A stretch of DNA of 8,216 bases, taken from the NCBI GenBank assembly GCA_910578755.1, contig CAJTSZ010000091.1, positions 1 through 8,216 of the forward strand, written 5' to 3'. A model generated the notes under the pieces. The model worked only from the letters and a program-made list of their open reading frames with translations. It was not told the DNA's origin and did no database searches. Shown here in pieces: positions 1-5,623 of the stretch. The first letter of the stretch is position 1. The number at the start of each line of letters is the position of its first letter. Position numbers and translations under genes: made by a program. This DNA comes from an uncultured Oscillospiraceae bacterium (GTDB taxonomy: Bacteria; Bacillota; Clostridia; Oscillospirales; Ruminococcaceae).

Positions 1-102
1 AACTTTTTACAAAAAAAGATTTGCAGCAATGCACCCTACACGTTCACAGTATGTGTTCCTCCAATATAGATAAAAAATATATGGTAAAGGACCCAGAATA
101 CC

Positions 103-106
103 AGGA
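103..106 (+). promoter_or_regulatory. Ribosome binding site deciding the start of the left-edge ORF
   Basis: AGGA lies 7 nt before the ATG at 114. The earlier in-frame starts at 21, 51 and 81 lack any purine-rich Shine-Dalgarno match. The site is short, so the start choice is tentative. Confidence 0.4.
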
Positions 107-113
107 AAAAATA

Positions 114-587
114 ATGAACCTAAGTACAACTATAGAACCCTTTCGGCCTTTTGTCCATATCATAGATTTTGTAGTGGGAACATCTTATAACGCCCCATAT
201 TATATTTTTATAAATGAGAAAGAAAAATACACATTTGCTTTTTTTGATATAGAGGAACAGACAGATTACAGTTTTATTCACAGGGAAAAACCCATGATTT
301 ATGTGGCAAAAGATGTAATGGATGAAGACGGTGAGTGGCAGGAGGGGTGGCAGTGGTGGTGCACCATGTCCGCAGAAAACTATTCAGAGCTGCTTTTGAG
401 CACCTCCCTTTATAAGCCTCATGCGGTTTGGTTTGCACCAATATGTGCGTACAAGTACAGCAAAGAACTGTCCGCTTCGCTGGGCGGGGACATTGCCCAG
501 CAGTGGAAAAACAGCGGGAAAGCGCCTATGCCCAGCCCTATTGTACTATACTCTGCGGGGCCCGGCAAGAGGAAGGGGCAAAAATAA
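114..587 (+). CDS. Unrecognised hypothetical protein, possibly continuing from the left edge
   Basis: I do not recognise this protein. The ATG at 114 is preceded by AGGA (103-106) at 7-nt spacing, which gives 157 residues. Other in-frame starts (TTG 21, ATG 51, ATG 81) have no visible ribosome binding site. The frame stays open to base 3 with no stop, so the gene could also begin outside the window. The protein is rich in aromatic residues, with an acidic, Trp-dense stretch (DGEWQEGWQWW) near its middle, and ends in a basic Gly/Lys tail (PGKRKGQK). I see no signal peptide or membrane segment, so it is probably cytoplasmic. The stop codon (585-587) directly abuts the -35 box of the aminopeptidase promoter, and I see no terminator between them. 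It is judged coding because it is long, has plausible composition and ends exactly where the next promoter starts. Confidence 0.6.
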   Translation: MNLSTTIEPFRPFVHIIDFVVGTSYNAPYYIFINEKEKYTFAFFDIEEQTDYSFIHREKPMIYVAKDVMDEDGEWQEGWQWWCTMSAENYSELLLSTSLYKPHAVWFAPICAYKYSKELSASLGGDIAQQWKNSGKAPMPSPIVLYSAGPGKRKGQK

Positions 588-616
588 TTGACTTCCAAAC
601 TCTTCCGTTTTATAAT
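588..616 (+). promoter_or_regulatory. Sigma-A/sigma-70 promoter of the M18 aminopeptidase gene
   Basis: TTGACT (588-593) and a perfect TATAAT (611-616) are separated by exactly 17 nt, a near-consensus housekeeping promoter. Transcription would begin near 623, leaving a leader of roughly 40 nt before the ATG at 661. The -35 box starts on the base after the stop codon of the upstream ORF, so the aminopeptidase gene has its own promoter even if read-through also occurs. Confidence 0.8.
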
Positions 617-660
617 GGGGGTAAGGATATTTTACAACAAACCGTAAAGGAGAAATTACC

Positions 661-1968
661 ATGCACCACGAATATGTAGATGAACTGTTCCAATTTATAA
701 AAAAATCCCCCAGCTGCTTCCACGCCATTGATACCATTAAAAAAGAACTGGCCCAAAACGGCTTTGAAGAATTAAGCGAAAGCAACGCTTGGAAGCTTGC
801 CCCAGGCAAGCAGTACTTTGTAACCCGCAACCTTTCCTCCATTATTGCCTTTAAGCTGCCGGAAAAGGATTTTTCCAGCTTCCACATTGTTGCCAGCCAC
901 AGCGACTCCCCTACCTTTAAAATAAAAGAGGGCGCCGAAGTTGAAGTGGAGAAGAAATACATCCAGCTGAATACGGAAGGCTACGGCGGCATGATTTGCT
1001 CCACCTGGTTCGACCGCCCCCTCTCCATTGCCGGCCGCGTGCTGGTACGGGACGGCAGCGGTGTGAAAACCCAGCTGCTGAATATTGACCGCGACCTGGT
1101 TATGATCCCCAACCTTGCCATCCACCTGAACCGGGACATTAACAAAGGCTATACATACAATGCCCAGGTGGATATGCTCCCCTTGTACGGCGATGTTTCC
1201 TCCAAGGATTCCTTTAAGCAGCTTATTGCAAAGGAAGCCGGCGTTGCCCCGGAGGACCTTTTGGGCAGCGACCTGTTCCTGTACAACCGCATGGACGGCA
1301 CCTGCTGGGGCGCCAACAACGAGTATATCTCCTGCCCCCAGCTGGATGACCTGGAATGTGCTTTTACCTCTTTAAAGGCCTTCCTGGCCGGTTCCTCCGC
1401 CAGCGCCTCCGTTTACTGCGTGTTTGATAACGAAGAAGTGGGCAGCGGCACAAAACAGGGTGCAAAATCTACTTTCCTTACCGATGTGCTCCACCGCATC
1501 AACCGCGGCTTGGGCCGTTCTGAAGAGGATTACCACAGAACCATTGCTTCCAGCTTTATGCTCTCTGCCGATAACGCCCACGCCCTGCACCCCAACCACC
1601 CCAATAAATTTGACAAAACCAACCGCGTGTTTATGAACGAAGGCATTGTAATTAAACACAGCGCCAACCAAAAATACTGCACCGACAGCGTTTCCGCCGC
1701 TGTTTTCAAAAACATCTGCAACAAAGCGGAGGTTCCTTGCCAGGAATTTGCCAACCGTTCCGACATGGTAGGCGGTTCTACCCTGGGCAACCTTTCCAAC
1801 GCCCAGGTTTCCCTGAACGCCGTTGATATTGGCCTGGCCCAGCTGGCCATGCACTCCTGCTACGAAACTGCCGGCGCCCAGGACGTTGCTATTATGGTTC
1901 GCGGCATTACCGCCTTCTACAACTCCGCAGTGGAATCCACTGCCGACGGCCAATATGTCATTGGCTAA
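661..1968 (+). CDS. apeB: M18 family zinc aminopeptidase (aspartyl aminopeptidase type)
   Basis: This cytoplasmic di-zinc exopeptidase removes N-terminal residues from peptides; family members often prefer acidic residues and assemble as large oligomers. The 435 residues match the usual family length of about 430-450. Metal-site motifs are all present in order: His80/Asp82 in HSDSP, the bridging Asp229 in QLDDLECA, Glu258-Glu259 in DNEEVGSGT, Asp304 in SADNAHA, and His398 in LAMHS. It therefore looks catalytically intact. The ATG at 661 is supported by AAAGGAG (646-652) at 8-nt spacing, with a strong promoter upstream and a strong terminator just after the stop, so it is monocistronic. The gene is GC-rich (38 of 60 bases at 1261-1320). 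Family membership is near certain; substrate preference cannot be read from sequence. The symbol is the one commonly used for bacterial M18 enzymes. Confidence 0.95.
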   Translation: MHHEYVDELFQFIKKSPSCFHAIDTIKKELAQNGFEELSESNAWKLAPGKQYFVTRNLSSIIAFKLPEKDFSSFHIVASHSDSPTFKIKEGAEVEVEKKYIQLNTEGYGGMICSTWFDRPLSIAGRVLVRDGSGVKTQLLNIDRDLVMIPNLAIHLNRDINKGYTYNAQVDMLPLYGDVSSKDSFKQLIAKEAGVAPEDLLGSDLFLYNRMDGTCWGANNEYISCPQLDDLECAFTSLKAFLAGSSASASVYCVFDNEEVGSGTKQGAKSTFLTDVLHRINRGLGRSEEDYHRTIASSFMLSADNAHALHPNHPNKFDKTNRVFMNEGIVIKHSANQKYCTDSVSAAVFKNICNKAEVPCQEFANRSDMVGGSTLGNLSNAQVSLNAVDIGLAQLAMHSCYETAGAQDVAIMVRGITAFYNSAVESTADGQYVIG

Positions 1969-1992
1969 GTCCCCTTTATAAGCAATATGCAA

Positions 1993-2030
1993 ACCCCCGC
2001 CTTTCGTAAAAGGCGGGGGTCTTTTGTTAT
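1993..2030 (+). terminator. Rho-independent terminator after the M18 gene
   Basis: A perfect 12-bp stem, 1993-2004 (ACCCCCGCCTTT) with 2009-2020, closes a 4-nt loop (2005-2008) and is followed by the T-rich tract CTTTTGTTAT. It starts 24 nt after the stop codon. On the opposite strand the tail is poor (TTG), so it works mainly on + strand transcripts. Confidence 0.9.
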
Positions 2031-2191
2031 GGAAGCCCCAAATTAGTGGAGATTTTCCCAAATAAGTAATTACAAAAAGTATTAAACTTTTATAATAAGC
2101 CTGTTAGGATTGGTTTTCTGCCCCTGCGGCAGGGTTGCATCTGTAAGGTGCAAAAAGCAGCGCCGCATAGCAGCACCCCAATAATAATATG

Positions 2192-2620
2192 TTATTCTTT
2201 TCTATATTGTAATAAACTGTGTGCGGCCCCGCCCAACGCGATAATAAACAGGATGGCCCAAAACACCCCCCTAAAATAAGAGGAAAACGGGTGCAGCGCC
2301 AGGGCCGCCGCACCCCAGGCCAGGGCAAGAAGCAACAAAAACAGGCCTTCAAAAAGGCGGGCCTCTTTTTTGCTGCGGGCAAAAGTACCAATGAGAAATA
2401 TACCCAAAAAGCAGGCGGCAGCCACCCCGTTAACAGCACACTGCCATTGTGCTGTTAGGGCATAGCTGGCCCATTGCTCCGCGCTGAGAACCCCAGCCCT
2501 GGCAATACGGCTGTATTCCCTAACATTCATCCACAGGCACAAAAGCTGAGAAAAAGCCCCAATTATTATGGCCCATTTGTGCCAGGGCCTTTTCCAATAA
2601 ATAAATTCCCTATTGCCCAC
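2192..2620 (-). CDS. Small four-TM integral membrane protein, unknown function
   Basis: I cannot place this protein in a family. Translation from the GTG at 2620 gives 142 residues with four hydrophobic segments, roughly 14-33, 59-80, 90-108 and 117-137. A basic N-terminus (YWKRPWHKW) and a basic loop around residues 82-88 (RSKKEAR) suggest both lie on the cytoplasmic side. A longer frame opens at GTG 2638, but AGGAGGT (2627-2633) lies inside that extension and 6 nt before GTG 2620, so the later start is preferred. The gene converges with the aminopeptidase gene and follows the TfoX gene on the same strand. The gap of about 115 nt holds only weak hairpins, so it could be read through from the upstream cluster or have its own unseen promoter. 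No catalytic motif is visible; a small accessory membrane protein is all that can be said. Confidence 0.7.
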   Translation of the reverse strand: MGNREFIYWKRPWHKWAIIIGAFSQLLCLWMNVREYSRIARAGVLSAEQWASYALTAQWQCAVNGVAAACFLGIFLIGTFARSKKEARLFEGLFLLLLALAWGAAALALHPFSSYFRGVFWAILFIIALGGAAHSLLQYRKE

Positions 2621-2626
2621 TACAGT

Positions 2627-2633
2627 ACCTCCT
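2627..2633 (-). promoter_or_regulatory. Ribosome binding site deciding a GTG start
   Basis: A strong AGGAGGT lies 6 nt before the GTG at 2620. It would fall within the coding sequence if the upstream GTG at 2638 were used, which argues for the shorter protein. Confidence 0.75.
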
Positions 2634-2708
2634 GTCACTTTTTCTGCCCCAAAGGTTATCTTGTGGGCACACAGGCCCTATTGGTATAGGTTTGGAGCCC
2701 CCAAAGAA

Positions 2709-2722
2709 TGGGGTCCACCCCA
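2709..2722 (-). terminator. Weak possible terminator hairpin after the TfoX gene
   Basis: On the - strand, TGGGG pairs with CCCCA around a 4-nt loop and is followed by ATTCTTT. A second 6-bp hairpin (CAACGG/CCGTTG, 2728-2733 with 2744-2749) overlaps the TfoX stop codon but has no T-tract. Both are short, so termination here may be partial. Confidence 0.25.
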
Positions 2723-2735
2723 AGGAGCAACGGCT

Positions 2736-3080
2736 TTATTTTTCCGTTGACGAAGCTTGTTTTTTCTTCCTTTTGGGTTTGGGGATAGGAAGTTCATTAT
2801 AGGTAGCCGATATAAACTTTGCCATAAGCTGGCGGTCATCCACATTATCTATAACAAAATGGGCTTTTGCATTTGTATATGGGGCGGCCTCTTCGCAATT
2901 TGGATAAACGGCAGCCCCAGCTTCCGTTTTTTTCACAAAAAACTGGTTATCACAAATAACACCCACAATTTTTTCATTGCAGTAAATACCATATTCCCCA
3001 AACATTTTTTTGTATGTAATTTCACCTGCGCCGCTGAGCTGTTCACAAATATATTCCACAAAATCTAAACTGGAAGCCAT
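2736..3080 (-). CDS. TfoX/Sxy N-terminal domain protein
   Basis: This is a 114-residue protein made almost entirely of the TfoX N-terminal domain (about residues 8-100). The family hallmark YKKMFGEYGIY lies at 23-33, followed by VICDNQFFVK (41-50) and a PYTNAKAHF-like segment (67-75). TfoX/Sxy in Gammaproteobacteria is a CRP-dependent competence co-activator, but it carries a second C-terminal domain that is missing here. Stand-alone N-domain proteins are widespread and mostly uncharacterised, so a competence role should not be assumed. The C-terminus is strongly basic (KPKRKKK, 101-107), which might contact nucleic acid. It starts 9 nt after the DUF3795 stop codon, with AGGCGG-like purines across that stop, so it is very probably co-transcribed and translationally coupled. 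Family assignment is firm; function is unknown. Confidence 0.88.
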   Translation of the reverse strand: MASSLDFVEYICEQLSGAGEITYKKMFGEYGIYCNEKIVGVICDNQFFVKKTEAGAAVYPNCEEAAPYTNAKAHFVIDNVDDRQLMAKFISATYNELPIPKPKRKKKQASSTEK

Positions 3081-3089
3081 AATTACCGC

Positions 3090-3350
3090 CTACTTTCTCA
3101 TCCAGCATTTACATTGCTCTATCCTTTTCCCGTTATCGCCTTGCTTTTCATCATAAGCAAATTGTTTCAGCAAGGCGCAGGGAAAGTCCTTACATACTCC
3201 GCAATGCTCATACCCTTTCGCTTCAGAGCAAGATTTTACCGGGCAGCTTTCACCCCAAAACGGCTTTTCAATACTTACGCACCCCTTGCACCCCATTTGC
3301 TCCTGATAAGAACATTCACTGCATAAAAGACCACATCTTGATTCAATCAT
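3090..3350 (-). CDS. DUF3795 cysteine-rich small protein
   Basis: This 86-residue protein has twelve cysteines (6, 10, 13, 21, 24, 36, 41, 50, 53, 58, 80, 82). The opening CGLLCSECS and the later CGVCKDFPC match the DUF3795 pattern. Such regularly paired cysteines usually bind zinc or an iron-sulfur cluster; which metal cannot be told from sequence. There is no signal peptide, so it should act in the cytoplasm. AGGAGG (3360-3365) sits 9 nt before the ATG. The TfoX gene follows after 9 nt, and the helix-hairpin-helix gene ends 55 nt upstream. A promoter-like extended -10 element lies in that 55-nt gap, so this gene and TfoX may also be expressed from an internal start. The biochemical role of the family is not established to my knowledge. 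Confidence 0.85.
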   Translation of the reverse strand: MIESRCGLLCSECSYQEQMGCKGCVSIEKPFWGESCPVKSCSEAKGYEHCGVCKDFPCALLKQFAYDEKQGDNGKRIEQCKCWMRK

Positions 3351-3374
3351 AAATAAAACCCTCCTTTTTAACTA

Positions 3375-3413
3375 ATAATAGCACAAGGAACATGGCATCT
3401 GTACGTCATGTTC
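3375..3413 (-). promoter_or_regulatory. Possible internal promoter with inverted-repeat operator
   Basis: On the - strand an extended -10 (TGC at 3381-3383 joined to TATTAT at 3375-3380) precedes the DUF3795 gene; no good -35 is visible. Just upstream is a perfect 7-bp inverted repeat, GAACATG (3407-3413) and CATGTTC (3388-3394), with a 12-nt centre. The outer arm overlaps the stop codon of the preceding gene. Symmetric arms flush with a promoter suggest a repressor or activator site, though an RNA hairpin is equally possible. The spacing does not fit a Gram-positive LexA box. Confidence 0.35.
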
Positions 3414-3705
3414 TGCGGTTCCATTGCGGAGTATACTCTTTGTCCTTCCAATACCACCATTTCAGTTTTTCCGGCTCATGTGTTTCATGTTCCGCATAAT
3501 AGACGGCAAGGCGGAAAACGTACAAAAGACATCTATCTTCCTGAAACCCTTTGAACAAACAATCCTTCAAGTACAATTCTTCCGGGTCTTTTCCCCTTAA
3601 GTCCTCAACCGTTTCAATTCCAATGTGGTGTAAATGCTGTTCAATATTTTTTCCTATACCGGGAATGGTTTTTAAATCACTGCTATTATTTTTTTTAACT
3701 GCCAT
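3406..3705 (-). CDS. Cdd1-type helix-hairpin-helix protein ("pathogenicity locus" family)
   Basis: Translation from ATG 3705 gives 99 residues. An N-terminal helix-hairpin-helix carries LKTIPGIGKNIEQHL (11-25), the glycine-containing hairpin typical of DNA-backbone binding. Next come GKDPEELYLKDC (38-49), QEDRCLLYVFRLAVYY (55-70) and EPEKLKWWYWKD (77-88), which together match the Cdd1 family. Members are often annotated as putative mitomycin-resistance proteins, but I know of no firm function. AGGTGA (3711-3716) gives 5-nt spacing to ATG 3705. An alternative GTG at 3714 adds three residues but overlaps that ribosome binding site, so it is less likely. The gene begins 17 nt after the WYL regulator's stop and is surely in the same transcript. 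DNA binding is inferred from the motif. Confidence 0.87.
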   Translation of the reverse strand: MAVKKNNSSDLKTIPGIGKNIEQHLHHIGIETVEDLRGKDPEELYLKDCLFKGFQEDRCLLYVFRLAVYYAEHETHEPEKLKWWYWKDKEYTPQWNRRT

Positions 3706-3722
3706 ACTGCTCACCTATCAAA

Positions 3723-4625
3723 TCAGCACATTTTAATAATATTTTCTGCTTGTTTTTTTCTGTCGTCCAGTAATTCTTTTGGCGCCAATACAGACACTTT
3801 ATCTCCAAAGCTGAAAATCCATTCACGCATATTTTCATAGCTTGTAAAATCGCGTTCAAAAAACAAGCTTTCATCTTTACATACCGAATAACTGTCAATT
3901 CCGTATTCATCAATTAAACGGTACTTTTCACTTTTAGCAAACACGGCTTTTAAATGGAACTTGCTTTCTGCAAAATAATCATTGAACAATAATTCCGCTT
4001 CGGGGATTTTTCTTTCTGCAAAGGTTTCACCATTTATTTGTAAATCCCAAAGACGATTTAATTTAAACAGGCGATAGGCTTGTCTGTCTAAGCAAAAGCC
4101 GAAAACATACCATGAGGACCATTTAAAAACCAAACGGTATGGCTCTATACAGCGTTTTGCTTCACCTTTTTCATAGTAGTATTGAAACGACAAAATATGT
4201 TTTGTATCAATTGCCCTTTTCAACATTTCAATTTTTTGTATGAGTGAATCTTGGTAATGGGACGCTAAATCAATAATGAACATATCCTCCGCAATGGCGC
4301 GCTGTTCTTTGTTCAAAAGCTTATCAAGCAAAGTGGCAAGGGCAGAGCTTTTTGATATGCTCTCCATTCCCTTAAGCCCTGCCAAAACAGCTTGCAGCTC
4401 ATCCTTTGTAAGGAGGGATTTGTCCAATTTATAACCGTCCGCAATGGAAAGGCCGCCGCCGTAACCTTGTGTAGCAACAACAGGTATTCCTGCTTTGCAA
4501 ATATCTTCTATATCGCGGTTGATTGTCCGCCTGGACACTTCAAAGCGTTTTGCTAATTCGGGGGCTGTTGTTTTATCGTTTTGCAGCAAAATTGTAATTA
4601 TCCCAATTAAACGGTCTATTTTCAT
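3723..4625 (-). CDS. HTH-WYL-WCX transcriptional regulator (YafY type)
   Basis: This is a 300-residue regulator with the standard three-part layout. A winged helix-turn-helix spans about 4-60 (TTAPELAKRFEVSRRTINRDI as recognition region, then a glycine-rich wing). A WYL domain spans about 135-205, with EPYRLVFKW, the WYL-position triplet WYV at 172-174, and YRLFKLNR. A WCX-like C-terminal domain spans about 225-297. WYL domains bind nucleic-acid or nucleotide-like ligands in characterised members (for example PafBC and BrxR-type regulators), and many control DNA-damage or phage-defence genes; the ligand here is unknown. ATG 4625 is chosen because GGGGAG (4634-4639) lies 8 nt upstream; an extended frame to 4667 would start upstream of the promoter -10 and is rejected. 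It is first in the cluster and probably autoregulates it. Confidence 0.92.
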   Translation of the reverse strand: MKIDRLIGIITILLQNDKTTAPELAKRFEVSRRTINRDIEDICKAGIPVVATQGYGGGLSIADGYKLDKSLLTKDELQAVLAGLKGMESISKSSALATLLDKLLNKEQRAIAEDMFIIDLASHYQDSLIQKIEMLKRAIDTKHILSFQYYYEKGEAKRCIEPYRLVFKWSSWYVFGFCLDRQAYRLFKLNRLWDLQINGETFAERKIPEAELLFNDYFAESKFHLKAVFAKSEKYRLIDEYGIDSYSVCKDESLFFERDFTSYENMREWIFSFGDKVSVLAPKELLDDRKKQAENIIKMC

Positions 4626-4649
4626 TTGCCTATCTCCCCTTTTAATAAT

Positions 4650-4678
4650 AGTATAGCAGACGAACACGACAGCATAAA
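4650..4678 (-). promoter_or_regulatory. Promoter of the WYL regulator cluster
   Basis: An extended -10, TGC (4656-4658) plus TATACT (4650-4655), precedes the gene; the best -35 at 17-nt spacing is the weak TTTATG (4673-4678). The inferred leader is only about 18 nt. A weak -35 compensated by an extended -10 fits an activator- or repressor-controlled promoter. The motif TGTTC (4662-4666) lies just upstream of the TGC, as it does at the DUF3795 promoter. Confidence 0.5.
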
Positions 4679-4721
4679 GCCATGTTTATAAAATCTTTCA
4701 TTTTTTATTATTCCTCAACAG

Positions 4722-4753
4722 AAAAACGGCATAACCCGCAAGCTACGCCGTTT
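4722..4753 (-). terminator. Terminator of the lipoprotein gene
   Basis: On the - strand AAACGGC (4747-4753) pairs with GCCGTTT (4724-4730) and is followed by TTTTT, about 36 nt after the lipoprotein stop. The 16-nt loop region contains a few further pairs. It separates the lipoprotein unit from the WYL cluster. Confidence 0.7.
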
Positions 4754-4789
4754 CCAAAAACATTCCTATTTCCGCCCTTTGGCTCTTTT

Positions 4790-5365
4790 TTACTTTTCTG
4801 CTGCAATAAACGCAAAGTTTTCTATCATAATACTCCGTTCATTCTGGAACTGGTCTATTTTCTCAGCGTCTGCGCTTCCATCCTTCGCCGGGTTAGCCTG
4901 CAAACCGTTCATCAGCACCACCTGCTCCTCTGTGGATACCTCCAAATAGGTGCCATGGGGGCCTCCCTCCGCCTGTATTGCTTCCCAGGCCGCTGGACTC
5001 ATAAAATCCAGGGAAAGGACGTTGTATTTATCCGCTTCCCCTACATAGTAAAAGGTGAGGGTGGTAATGGTTTCGCCGTTATACTCCTGGGTTGTGGTTT
5101 CTGTTTCCATGCTGTTTTCCATTACTGGGGGCAGCATGGTTTTAAAGCCAAGCTCCTTGTTTTCATAGGCTACGCCCTGAGCCTCGGTTTTATCCTCCTC
5201 CTCAGGCTTTGGAGGTTCTTCCGGCAGTTTTTCTTCCTCCTCTGCCGAATCCTGGGCAGCAGGAGGGGTTGTATTATCCTTTTTTGGTTCTTCTTTTGCA
5301 GAGCAGGCGGCAACACTTAAAACCAATGCAGCACACATTGCTAAAATTATCAGTTTCTTTTTCAT
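4790..5365 (-). CDS. Secreted lipoprotein with acidic Pro/Glu linker, unknown function
   Basis: This is a 191-residue protein with a clear lipoprotein signal: basic MKKK, a hydrophobic core (5-18) and the lipobox LSVAAC, with Cys21 as the lipidated residue, so it is anchored to the outer face of the cell membrane. Residues 22-64 form a low-complexity Glu/Pro/Lys tether (SAEEEEKLPEEPPKPEEE). The rest (about 66-191) is a globular domain opening with VAYENKELGF, a start seen in many clostridial surface lipoproteins; I cannot name the family, and no catalytic motif stands out. ATG 5365 is chosen over the longer frame at 5401 because AGGAG (5376-5380) lies 10 nt upstream and the signal peptide begins there. 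It has its own promoter and terminator and is monocistronic. It lies downstream of the peptide transporter operon but is separated by that operon's terminator, so it is not its binding protein. Confidence 0.82.
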   Translation of the reverse strand: MKKKLIILAMCAALVLSVAACSAKEEPKKDNTTPPAAQDSAEEEEKLPEEPPKPEEEDKTEAQGVAYENKELGFKTMLPPVMENSMETETTTQEYNGETITTLTFYYVGEADKYNVLSLDFMSPAAWEAIQAEGGPHGTYLEVSTEEQVVLMNGLQANPAKDGSADAEKIDQFQNERSIMIENFAFIAAEK

Positions 5366-5446
5366 TTTTGTTACTCTCCTATTTGCTGTTTTCCGTTCCA
5401 TAATACCGCCATTGGCATTATGCTTTATTATTTGGAACGTGTTTAC

Positions 5447-5475
5447 AGTATAGCACTACATTTTATTTATGTAAT
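5447..5475 (-). promoter_or_regulatory. Promoter of the lipoprotein gene
   Basis: On the - strand ATTACA (5470-5475) and TATACT (5447-5452) are spaced by 17 nt, with TGC (5453-5455) forming an extended -10. The predicted leader is about 75 nt. The nine bases TGCTATACT are identical to those at the WYL cluster promoter. Confidence 0.6.
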
Positions 5476-5580
5476 GTCATAATTGTAAATAAAGTTAGTT
5501 TTTATTGATAAACTTGCGTGCCTGCTCCAATTTCCCTCAAGTACCTTGCCACAATGAAGCTGTTCTGCCCAAGTATTGGC

Positions 5581-5616
5581 AAAATAAAAGCACACCTTAC
5601 GGTGTGCTTTTATTTT
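5581..5616 (-). terminator. Terminator of the opp operon (symmetric, possibly bidirectional)
   Basis: A perfect 16-bp inverted repeat (5581-5596 with 5601-5616) has a GC core GCACACC/GGTGTGC, a 4-nt loop, and A/T-rich outer arms that supply a T-tract on either strand. It lies a few bases past the oppF stop (5624-5626). No gene on the + strand approaches it, so its use is for the - strand operon. Confidence 0.9.
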
Positions 5617-5623
5617 TATAGCA

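Noticed and set aside
1372..2061. Long - strand open frame (229 codons) opposite the M18 gene
   Set aside because: It lies antisense to a gene with an intact active site, runs through the terminator hairpin, and is Gly/Val/Ala-rich as expected from a shadow of GC-rich codons.
2059..2100. AAAAGT/ACTTTT hairpin as a terminator for the four-TM gene
   Set aside because: The stem is 6 bp, almost all A/T, and lies about 100 nt after the stop; too weak to call.
2104..2439. - strand frame of 111 codons overlapping the four-TM protein
   Set aside because: It has no ribosome binding site, is in a different frame from the better supported membrane gene, and has Cys/Trp/Pro-rich composition typical of a frame shadow.
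3388..3413. LexA (SOS) box
   Set aside because: The GAAC and GTTC half-sites are 18 nt apart instead of the 4 nt of the Gram-positive LexA consensus.
4682..5320. + strand frame of 212 codons opposite the lipoprotein
   Set aside because: It is antisense to a gene with a clear lipobox and ribosome binding site; its Phe/Leu-rich content reflects the complement of Glu/Lys codons.
5546..5580. TTGCCA...TGGCAA inverted repeat
   Set aside because: Only 6-bp arms around a loop of more than 20 nt, with no gene or promoter tied to it; likely chance.
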